This document shows positions 1-9,102 of a stretch of 64,000 bases of DNA, one piece after another. A program made the position numbers and the translations under genes. A model generated the notes under the pieces. That model saw only the letters and a list, made by a program, of their open reading frames with translations. It was not told the origin of the DNA and did no database searches. Location: NCBI GenBank assembly GCA_010645155.1, contig CM021322.1, positions 8,434,782 to 8,498,781 on the forward strand, written 5' to 3'. How positions within the stretch are numbered: position 1 is the stretch's first letter; each line of letters opens with the position of its first letter. This DNA comes from Tigriopus japonicus. Lineage: Eukaryota; Arthropoda; Copepoda; Harpacticoida; Harpacticidae.

Positions 1-413
1 AGAGCTGTGCATCGGATTCGGTCACATTGACGAAAGAATTTTTGGATTCGGTCACATTGGCGGAATAAATTCTGGATTCGGGTTCGTTCTGATTTTAGTG
101 CAAATATTCGGATTTGGACTCGTTCGGATTAGTCGAAGCCCGTCGGATTCGGATATTTGAAATATTTTTTTTCGGATCCGACATAATCAGAAACTAATCC
201 AGATTTTAGAACGGTTTTTTTTTTAAATTTTAAGTTACAATATTGCCATTTGGAGCATTCTTTGCTGATTTTTGTGACGCAATTTTAATGCCTTTAAGTG
301 CCCGAATATTTGCACTAAAATCAGAACGAACCCGAATCCAGAATTTATTCCGCCAATGTGACCGAATCCAAAAATTCTTTCGTCAATGTGACCGAATCCG
401 ATGCACAGCTCTA
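1..413. mobile_element. Palindromic foldback/MITE-like element, cut by the window start
   Basis: Bases 1-111 are the exact reverse complement of 302-412, giving two 111-bp perfect arms around a 190-bp spacer. Each arm carries two near copies of GGATTCGGTCACATTG as subterminal repeats. The outer end reads AGAGCTGTGC on the left and GCACAGCTCTA on the right, so the terminus is probably TAGAGCTGTGC, which resembles hAT-type ends. The left terminal base and the left target duplication fall outside the window. The right flank after 413 is GTCCCAAC, the expected 8-bp duplication if the hAT assignment is right. The short open frames inside are by-products of the palindrome. The family assignment is inference; the inverted repeat is directly visible. 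Confidence 0.8.
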
Positions 414-547
414 GTCCCAACACACTCCCCTGGGGTATGCGGGATGTGACTTTGGTTCACTCGGAACTGTGTGCTCCAAGCACAACTCGTTGAGTCCGTT
501 CATTGAGCTATTGGGCTATCCAAGTGTGAAGTATTGAATGATGACTC

Positions 548-579
548 TATGTATGTATGTATGTATGTATCTATGTATC
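548..579. repeat. (TATG)n microsatellite
   Basis: A run of TATG units followed by interrupted CTATGTAT units. It is a simple tandem repeat and no gene is near it. Confidence 0.85.
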
Positions 580-835
580 TATAAACCATATTATCATTGA
601 AAATTAAATGATTACTTTACGTCCCTCCATGCAACTTCTCAACCATTCCTTTGATATCAATGCCATGCATTTCATTGAATTGTTCATTCTTTAAGCTTTT
701 CATAAATGTAAGTTTCGTCCTAATAGGAGGTTTAATTCCTGCAATATTTGCAATTGAATGGTGATCGAGTCGAATCCTCCTCCCAAGACACCGCAGTTGA
801 AATTATTATTAACAACAAAATCATTCTACCATTTA

Positions 836-869
836 ATAATAATAATGTTTATTGCGACTCTTGGTCATG
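836..869. repeat. Dispersed repeat, copy 1
   Basis: The segment TAATAATAATGTTT followed by CGACTCTTGGTCATGT recurs at 57528-57561 in the same orientation, next to the mariner element there. The two copies differ at only a few bases. Their origin is not recognised. Confidence 0.5.
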
Positions 870-933
870 TAATCAGAATTGATTATTAACAACAAAATCA
901 CTTTGTCCAAAAACAAATTGAAAGCGTCTATAC

Positions 934-1156
934 CAGGGGTTAGCAACCTGTGGGCCCAGGAACAACGGGAAAAGTTCAAAATAGTGGGCCCGAGAGCCAT
1001 CGATAGTCCCGAACTCATGGGTCCAAATCTTTGTGATTGTTTATTTGTGGGCCTTTGAGCCCACCAAATTCTGTTTGGTGGGACCCTAATGACACTTAGC
1101 CAGAATTGATGGGCCTCTTGACTGGGCCTCGATTCCAAAGTGATTGCCAACCCTTG
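934..1156. mobile_element. hAT-type MITE (223 bp)
   Basis: The left end CAGGGGTTAGCAACC and the reverse complement of the right end, CAAGGGTTGGCAATC, form imperfect terminal inverted repeats. The CAGGGGT-GCAACC form is typical of hAT superfamily ends. The flanks are GTCTATAC (926-933) and GTCTCTAC (1157-1164), a 7/8 match and thus a slightly decayed 8-bp target duplication, the length that hAT transposases make. The interior is rich in GGGCCC-containing words and has no transposase frame, so the element is non-autonomous. Seen: the repeats and flanks. Known: the hAT end form and target length. Inferred: the class. Confidence 0.75.
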
Positions 1157-1164
1157 GTCTCTAC

Positions 1165-2315
1165 AAATCACGTTTGTGGGGAAAATGCTTCATTTTAAGT
1201 ACGCAACCTTCCCACGAAACCTCAAACAATGAATAATATTTAAGTTTTTTTCTTTTAAATATTGAGAAGAAACGTCTACATAAATTGAATTGTATTGTTA
1301 TAGACACCGAAGTAATACGTTTAATGTACGAGCTCAAGCAGAGCGAGTTTTAAATACATTTAGCCGACGATCAAAAAAGCATGCACACAGTACACTTGCT
1401 AGTAGTTCAAAGTCCTGACGTTTTTCGGTAGCTGACATTCTCCGGTGTTGGCATGTGTATTATGCAGTGTTGGATCCATGATTTCAATAACTGTCTTAAT
1501 AAATGAGGTAAATTTACACTCAAACAAAACAATTTCTACCAAGTTTTTTGCTTTAAGAGTGTTCAATGAGTTCAGGACATAGGTAAAATTGGTACTGTTT
1601 TATTTCGTATCTTTGAAGATTTTTTTTTCAAACTCTTCAATTCAAGGAATTCAAGTTGACCAAGGAAGGCAGAATAGCTGCCCAGTCTAATGTGTTGCGT
1701 TTGAAGGTAGGGCTGTACATTACTAAGAGAAGGCATGAAATGTATCTGATATTTTATCTATATCCACTCCTCTCTCCTTCCTCCTTTTTTATACCATTAA
1801 TTTTTCACCTTCTATACTCTTTATCATCCTTGTGATGCTTGAGTGGATTATTCAATGAACACTTAACAATATTGTATGTCCAATGAACACTAAACAATAT
1901 TGTATATTTTAAGAATAAGAACACAACTGATATTCATGCTTTATTTGTTTACAATGATTCGTCTTACTTATAGTGTTAGTAGAAAAACCCGCAACCAAAC
2001 CAGCCAAAAAATAGCAGACACTTTTGAAATATGAACTAAGTATGTATTTCAATTTCACCATGAATTAAAGCAGAAAGTTGGACTTGAATGTAGTTGCATT
2101 GTTACTAGTTCCATGAAAAAGAATATCATTGTTTGCTTGTGTTCCCGATGTTATCACATGGTCAAAACAAGCCATGACTCTCTTACCAACCCTGGCTATC
2201 GCAAATGTACTACATTATCAATTCGTCGTGCATACATACAACTTTCAACAGAGTGGCCTGTAAGTCAAACAACAGCAACTTGATTCTGTGCCAACAGTGA
2301 CTTGAAAAGGTCAAC
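1165..2315. other. Intergenic, no gene seen
   Basis: AT-rich sequence between the hAT-type MITE and the DHRS7-like gene. Apart from the small LINE relic near 1708-1758, no coding frame or structured repeat is supported. The segment just before 2316 should hold the promoter and 5' UTR of the reductase gene, but I cannot place a TATA box or initiator with confidence. Confidence 0.5.
1708..1758 (+). mobile_element. Short LINE relic (reverse-transcriptase 3' part)
   Basis: About 51 bases beginning TAGGGCTGTACATTACT match the LINE at 60346-60397 in the same sense, with only a handful of differences. They correspond to the LINE peptide around GLYSTQRRYERYLIL. Neither flank continues the match. It is an old fragment of the Jockey/CR1-type LINE found elsewhere in the window. 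Confidence 0.65.
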
Positions 2316-3864
2316 ATGGACTTCACCTGGTTCATCATTTACACTGTTTTGGTTTTGGGTTTGATCGCCGTTGTGTACCTCTGCTTGTCCGATGGTGATT
2401 TTCAACTCATGTACTTCAACAAATATGGCAAGGAACTGGGTGAGTGATCCAATTATTTCACGGCCTCTGCCACCGATGAGGAAAATGAATCAACTCGTAT
2501 TTTGACCGAATGATATTGCGCAAAGTCTCATGGTTGAGTGCATGGGCCCTTGTGCCATCATACCTTTGAGAAAACACGGCGAGACATGTAGTTGTGTGTT
2601 GTCGGCTAATGTTTTGATAATCGATCCATTCATTCTTTTGACATGTACAGAAAAGATGAAAGATCAAGTGGTCTGGATAACCGGTGCCAGCACTGGAATC
2701 GGTGCAGCTCTCGCAATCGAGTCAGCCAAACTCGGGTCGAAAATTGTCATTTCTGCCAGATCGAAGGAAAAACTGGAACAAGTCAAGAAGCAATGTTTGG
2801 GTAATCACATTCATTATCTTGGGACCAATATTGAGCTTGAGATTACACCTTGCTGTTCATTGCAGAGGCTGGGAAACCTCATGGGCTTAAAGATGCCGAT
2901 ATTCTTGTGTTAGAAATGGACATGTGCAAATTTTCCACTCATAAACCATGTCTAGAACAAGTGTTGAAACGTTTTGGCAAGGTAACACATGAAACTTTCG
3001 TATTGTCTCGATAAATTTGAGTCGGGATCTCTCACAACCTCTCGTTTTTGTAGCTTGATGTCCTGGTTCACAATGCCGGAAAATCTCAACGTGCCCGATG
3101 GGAGTATATCGAGATGCCGGTTGACAGAGACATGTTCGACCTTAACGTGTTCTCCGTGGTTAATCTAACTCGATTGGTCATCCCTCAATTTGAGAAACAA
3201 GGGGGTGGAACGTTTGCAGTCACCTCTTCTCTGGCTGGAATCATGGGAATACCATTCTCTGGAACCTACTGCGGAACCAAGCACGCTATTAACGTAATAG
3301 ATGTCTTTGGTTTATCCCATTTCAATTGAAAAATCAGAACTAGAGTCTTCTTTGGGGTTTCCAGGGCTATTTCAACAGTCTTCGGACAGAAAAATTGTCC
3401 TCCAAAATTGACGTCAGTGTCTTGTGTCCTGGTCCAGTTTTCTCAAACTTGCTTGAAGGGGCAGCCACCGAAAAAGAGGGGGAGGTAAGAGGGTGAATTT
3501 TATAAAATCCCATGCATTCATTTTTTGTTTCGTTGTTTCTTCGGGGATGTCAGAATTTTGGGGGAAGCATGGCTGCCAATGACAAGCGGATGACTTCAGA
3601 GCGATGTGCACACTTAATGATGGTGGCAATTGCTCACAAAATGGAAGAAGCCTGGATCACATTCTTTCCCATCTTGCCCATGATGTACGCCAATCAATAT
3701 CTGCCCTGGCTGACCCGAAAGTAACTAGCCCACATTTGAATTGCTCAGTTATAAAGCGATGGAAATATCAGTGATTGTGATCTTGTTTTAGGTTCATACG
3801 CTTGGTTGGACCTGGTTTGTTCCAGAAACTGAGAGATAGCAAGGAAACCGTGAAGAACAAGTAG
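2316..3864 (+). CDS. DHRS7: DHRS7-like short-chain dehydrogenase/reductase, 7 exons, 329 aa
   Basis: Exons 2316-2439, 2651-2800, 2866-2981, 3054-3293, 3365-3484, 3554-3720 and 3792-3864 join in phase (990 nt) with GT-AG borders and introns of 65-211 bp. Residues 6-25 form a hydrophobic anchor, as in the endoplasmic-reticulum members of the SDR7C/DHRS7 group. The Rossmann cofactor motif TGASTGIG is at 52-59, NAG at 137-139, and the catalytic Ser189, Tyr202 and Lys206 lie in SSLAGIMGIP...YCGTK, followed by CPGP at 231-234. The length is close to vertebrate DHRS7 (about 340 aa), and the C-terminal part (SERCAHLMMVAIAHKMEEAW) follows that family rather than DHRS7B. The family carries out NAD(P)H-dependent carbonyl or retinoid/steroid reduction; the substrate here is unknown. 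The start is the first ATG ahead of the anchor. No AATAAA was found nearby downstream. Confidence 0.9.
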
Positions 3865-6100
3865 GATTATTTGCTCGCCATCACGAGATCAAGCCTCATT
3901 TCAATCGTTTGCGTCAATGAAACAAAGGAATGGTTTCATCATGATTTGTTGAGTGTCATGCTGCAAATGCTTTTCGTATACAAATGAGTCATGTGACGAA
4001 ATCGCTTTGTGGTTCAATATCATGTCTGCGTGTTTTGACAAAAGTTAAATATGTTTGAGCATCGCAATTTGCCTAAAGAACTGGGAAACTTGGCGCGTTG
4101 TCCCGACCTCTCCCTGACCCAGGCAACCTCAAACACGACAGAGAGGTGGATATTCCATATAGAAAACTTTTTTATCCCCTCAAGCATGCTCTGACTGCGG
4201 AATAACCGTAAGAGATCCATCCTACCGATCAGAGTCACAATAGGGAAGACTAAAAGAATAGGATCGACGAACAAACATTAATGATCTTTCATTCGCCGTC
4301 TAACACGAAAAAAAGTTTCAACTGAAAAGTTGAACCTACTCAAGGCATGCCATTGATGAGTCATAATTGGTAATCATTCGTCGAAGCTTTTCTTTCTCAG
4401 CATAAAGTCTTCCACAATGGAAACCTCCCGCAACCAAAGTGGGAAAATTCCGTCTTTTCTGGCTCCAAGGGGGCCGGCCGAACAGTTTCCGCCCTTTCCA
4501 GCCGAGACTGCCCTGTTTCCGGCAGCCTCATTGAAGTGGAATGAATTAGATGGGAACAGGTAGATTTTGCCGTGGATGGATCGAGTGCCAAACTGAGCAG
4601 ACCAGAGCAAGTTACTCGGCGAACAGCCAACAAGAGCACCACATTCAGAAGGAGAGAGAAAGAGAGAAGTGTCCACCCAGTCACCTCAAAAACAACTGAA
4701 AGTTAAAAACTCGACTATGTTCAAGTGATGATTTAGTGCCGTGTATACCCGGATGTGCTAAACTTTGCATCAAGCTAATCAACGGTTCATGGTAAGCCCA
4801 GGGGTCGTACTGAAGGTTCGCCTTGAGGGCCATGTGTAAGCTTTGCTCTGTCGTGAAACAACATAAGAATATTTCAAGTCCCATGTCTACAGAGACTGTA
4901 TTCCATAACAATCCATTTGATCAGATCTCAAATTTCCCACTTGTGTCCACATTTTTTACATAAGTTGTCAAACATATCTTAGCGGGAACACTTGTCACTT
5001 GTTTCCTTTGCACAATCAAAAGTGCCCTCCCATAACGTCAAACTCAAGCAAAAAGTCCATTTATAGATGATAAATTGATATAGCAAGCAAGACCTTGCTG
5101 ATTGATTGAGGTTTGTTTTTAGCACCCAATACCATCCAAACGACTATCAAATGCAAATATACTGTAATTCATGGAATCGGCAGTAAGGGCAGAATTAGAA
5201 ATGAAATTCAATTCCAACAATGGTTCGTCGAGAATGACCAATAGTCTGTTTCACTACATGTAACCTTCATCTTGTAAGAGATTAAATCTCTTAAAAGGGA
5301 AGTGATTTGCATCGATCGATTCATTGCAAAATCAAATTGACATTGCAGAAGTTGAGCAAATGCCGAAAAAGATCCAACCTATTGAATAACCTTGCTATCT
5401 GACAATGTAATATCTGCATGTCTCTTTGTGAAATGTCAATTGTCGATCCTTATAAAGTTGAATTGCAGAGACTTGCATACATTATTTGTCCTCATTTTGA
5501 AGTTCTGCTTTGCGAGATAGTTCTCAATGGACCATGTTGCAGGATAAAGCTGATTTTGACAATGGGTGTTAAGAACTCTTCCGTGCCCTAATTTCCAAGT
5601 TTCTGGTGGATCATTTATTCGCTATATATGATCTAGTTTTCAAGCCTTTTATCACTTTTCGCGTGAACGTGAGTGCCTGAATAAATTCTCATCAATAACC
5701 AGGTTTGGGGTTAGCTTTCATTCACCAAACACTGTCTCAAACATGTCGCTCTGTTCACTCTCATTTGCAAACATTTCACTTTCGCCAATGAAAGGCAATT
5801 TATCGTTGAAATCAGTTGTCGCCTCATTCGATGCCACAAATGATTTTGCAACGAATTCATTTGCGCCTCATTTCTGAGGAAAAAAATGTTATATTGAAGG
5901 GAAACCTCTTCAATGCATAAACACACCAAAATGCAACTAAGAGACCTTGTTGATCGTGAATCAGTTCCAAGGTCTTTTTTGAAGAATTTTTGACTCTCTT
6001 AAGGATGTTCTCAACATGCATTGAAATGCATCGTAAAAATGAAAATGTGATTAACGAGAAAATAGGTAATGTCTAACCTTTAGGATTACTCATCATTGGT
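3865..6100. other. Intergenic, no gene seen
   Basis: AT-rich DNA with only short chance frames. The 3' UTR of the DHRS7-like gene must begin here, but no clear poly(A) signal is visible. No repeat longer than a small hairpin (AGAGATTAAATCTCTT near 5276) was seen. Confidence 0.5.
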
Positions 6101-6108
6101 AATCTCTA

Positions 6109-6270
6109 GAGCGAGGAAAAAAAGTTTTTTTCCCGCAGAGAAGAAATTCTAGATAGTTGACGCAGCTAACTCTCCCTTTTTGCAAGTGTTCAGCTGACCC
6201 AAGCTGACCTACATCGTAAAACGTCAAGAATTTCTGCTCTGCAGGAAAAAAACTTTTTTATCCTTGCTCT
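6109..6270. mobile_element. hAT-type MITE (162 bp) with 8-bp target duplication
   Basis: The ends are long inverted repeats of roughly 45 bp: GAGCGAGGAAAAAAAGTTTT on the left against AGAGCAAGGATAAAAAAGTT read from the right, continuing through CAGAG-AGAAATTCT. The flanks are AATCTCTA (6101-6108) and AATCTCTA (6271-6278), a perfect 8-bp duplication; the border can shift by one base because of shared letters. With no coding capacity and this size it is a MITE. The 8-bp duplication and TAGAGC-type terminus point to the hAT superfamily, and the outer bases resemble those of the element at 51862-52591. Confidence 0.85.
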
Positions 6271-6794
6271 AATCTCTAACTTTTATCCTGAAACTTGTAA
6301 CGGATTCTTTTAGAGTGGCAGTGGAAACCAAAGTCAAATTTAGAGAGGATATACCTATCTATTAAAGTACAATCTTCTCAAACCTTCTCTTGCCTTGATG
6401 TTGGGGATCATTTAAAGGTTTCGCTATTTAAACTTCTTCTCCCAATTTGAAAATATCTGTTTGTGGAAGATTTCGTTCTGCAGAACAATTTTTGTTGTGA
6501 AGGAACAAGAAGACAAGGACACATTTTTACAACCTTGGACGAATTCGAATTAAGTTCATTCCGTCTTTTTGTTTGAGTTCAATCAGTTTTCCCCCTTCTA
6601 TTAGAAGTGGTCGTGGGGACATGAAACTATTACAAAAAAGTCCTTAAAATGATTTGAGTTCCATATTGGCAAAATTGAGTGCTGCATTGAAAAGTTAATG
6701 GCAAAATAAAATGCTATTGGCTTACCATACGTACAAGTTGAACCCCATCAGCACCATTTCAAATTTAATAAACGTTCAAAATTAAATTTTAGTA

Positions 6795-7389
6795 CAGGGT
6801 GTCCAAGAATTGATGGTGCATCGGAAAAAATAGATTTTCAATAGCTTATAGACACGTTAGAGAAAAATATACTTCTACAGAAATAATTATGGTTCAGTCG
6901 CAAATATCTTGGATCCCTTTCTAAAACTTTGTGTATCAAGCTCTTCAGTTTATTTGACTGGGCATGAGGGCATGTGCTTTTCATTTTTTCTCGGCCTCAC
7001 TTTGCGTTTTTGATATGGGGTTGAAAATATGCTCATACTTCACTTATCCCCTTCAAGTTTTAAACATATTTCAGATCAAGGCTCTTCAATGATTGTTCCT
7101 CTTACCTCCTGAACAATATTGAATTGATATCAGAAGACTTAGATGTCCCTTGGGATGAATGATTATTGAAGTGTCCTTCCAAGACGAATTTTAGATACCT
7201 TTTTGATGTGCTTTGCCTGAAACGCTCTGAACCTCTCAAATAATGCGGCATGCATTTCAAACTGTGGTTTCCAATAAGATAAGCGTCTTCAAAACACTTC
7301 CTAATTGTATATTTTTTCAATTTTAAAGCATCTTTTTGCTCTGAATGGCAAGGAAAAGCACGATGCCCCATCAATTCCTGGACACCCTG
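6795..7389. mobile_element. Tc1/mariner-like non-autonomous element (595 bp)
   Basis: The left end CAGGGTGTCCAAGAATTGAT and the reverse complement of the right end, CAGGGTGTCCAGGAATTGAT, are inverted repeats that continue for about 30 bp with few mismatches. The element is bordered by TA on both sides (6793-6794 and 7390-7391), the target of Tc1/mariner and related IS630-type transposases. A 90-residue minus-strand frame inside (7374-7102) has no recognised motif. CAGGGTGTCC ends are common among arthropod mariner-derived elements; this family link is from memory. Confidence 0.75.
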
Positions 7390-7690
7390 TAGAATGTTGA
7401 AGCAGATGTTGAAGCGTCTACATTTATTTAAATGGAATGGATAGTGTTTGAATACATTAGGGAGACACGATACTTTCGGACTTTGTCGATGTCGTTAACC
7501 ACAACACAATTTGTACTATGAAGTACCATCGTCTTTGGTGTTACTCCGACGTGTGCGTCATGGTATTATGCTTCAAGCATATGTTACAGCCTTTGGCTTC
7601 AGCCGAGTTTGTTAATGTTTTGTCAACAGCTATTTGTTTTGAGGTTAGATTTCAGCTTAGTTTCATTCAGCATCTATGTTACGTTAGGTT

Positions 7691-8375
7691 ATAACTAGGG
7701 CCCGAATTTAAAATTGAAAAATTGATCAATTAATTTGTCAATTTTGTGTGCCAAATTTGGCAAAATTCAATTTATTTTTTTGGAATTTTTCGATTTTTTT
7801 TCGACATTTTTAGAGAAACGGGCTTCTTTTCTCAAGGTGTTCGTTCAAATTGGCAGAATTTAATTAATTTGGGCGTTTGGAGGAATTTTCAACTTGGACA
7901 AAAAATGGACTCTTTTCACATTTTAACTTATTATTGTTTGATTTGCAAATTTGCATGATATGACAGATTTTTAGCTCCTCCTTTTTTATTTGATGAAATT
8001 ATATTCCATTTACAAAAAAAATAGTTTTTCACTTGCTCTGGCATTACACAATTTATTGAGTCTATAGTATTCAGAAATATATTTTTATGTACAAAATAAA
8101 AAATGGATGGCGCATCTTCGTTTAAACTCAATTTGTAACTTAAAATTGGTATAGCAAAGCTCCATTTTTGCTTTATGCTTCAATCACGTACTTATTGTCA
8201 TCATCAAGTCAAAATAATGAAATTTTTCACTTTGTTTCGAATGAGAGTCAATTGTTTTATGGTAGTTTATTTTATATTTTTTTGGCTTTGACCAACTATT
8301 TTCTTTTCTTTGATCAGTTGTAAAATCATTTTTGGGCAGAAAAAAAATCAAATTGAAAGGTTAAAATCAGGGCCC
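7691..8375. mobile_element. Possible decayed hAT-type MITE
   Basis: An AT-rich block starts TAGGGCCCGAATTT near 7697 and ends TTAAAATCAGGGCCCCA near 8376. These are imperfect inverted repeats sharing GGGCCC and the AT-rich follow-on. The flanking octamers GTTATAAC and GTAAGCAC agree at 5 of 8 positions, which would fit an old 8-bp duplication but could be chance. The interior is made of TTTGGCAAAATT/AATTTTT words with no gene. Boundaries are approximate. Confidence 0.4.
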
Positions 8376-8380
8376 CAGTA

Positions 8381-8850
8381 AGCACAAAGATGTTCTCATT
8401 GGCCATGAAGTCTTTAATGTCAAAGCTGTAAATAGGCTTCCCCAAAGATGTTACGCATTGTGCACAAATTAAGAAGAAAACATGATCAAAATTGAACAAC
8501 CTTCAACACGAAACTTCATTCAGTCCGTTATACCATCACTCTTACCTATCTAGCCGGAGCAGTCAATTGTTGGTGTCCCACAATTAATAAATCGAAAAAT
8601 TTAAAATGCCAAGAAGGCTTGCCGAGCACCACATCAAGCAAGATGACACAGGAAATGCCAAAATTTCCCCTTGGTGACGAAAAAAAAAGAGAAATTTTTC
8701 AAGTTAATGTCCAGGAATACTGAATAGTGATGAAGAGCATAAACCCATGAGATGAGATGAAATGGAATTGAGCATGTCATATGAACGACCAGGCAGAGAG
8801 AAATTTAAAACACATAGAGAGATGGTTTGTTTTCAATATATTAGAATTTT
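8381..8850. other. Intergenic, no gene seen
   Basis: Short segment between the possible MITE and the LINE 3' end. No coding frame, RNA gene or repeat is supported. Confidence 0.45.
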
Positions 8851-8851
8851 C

Positions 8852-9102
8852 TTTTTTTTTTTGGGGGGGGGGGCGGATTTTTCAATACCGCTACAAGGAA
8901 TGGGATTCCCTGTAAAGAAAGTTAATCATTAATATAGTTTCAATAATTAATGTTTATATGAAATTTGATCTACCAATGAGTTACTGTGGCAGATCTGTAC
9001 AACCCTTGAATTGTGGGTTGGTCAGGAATAGTATTTAAAAATTGTCCAATCCGGCCTTTAATGCTGTTAGAGGATCAGCTCCTACATATTCCCGACGAAG
9101 GG
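8852..9102 (-). mobile_element. LINE 3' fragment, 5'-truncated
   Basis: Read on the minus strand, this is the last ~250 bp of the same LINE as 58440-60836. It contains the end of the ORF (TYSRREYVGADPL region, decayed), the short 3' UTR ending GGAATCCCATTCCTTGTAGC, then a C-run and an A-run (8852-8873 appear as T-run then G-run on +). The 5' break at about 9102 is a typical truncated target-primed insertion. The match to the other copies is close but carries several substitutions. Confidence 0.85.

Noticed and set aside
243..449. Small frames on both strands of the first 450 bases
   Set aside because: They are products of the perfect inverted repeat, which forces mirrored reading frames.
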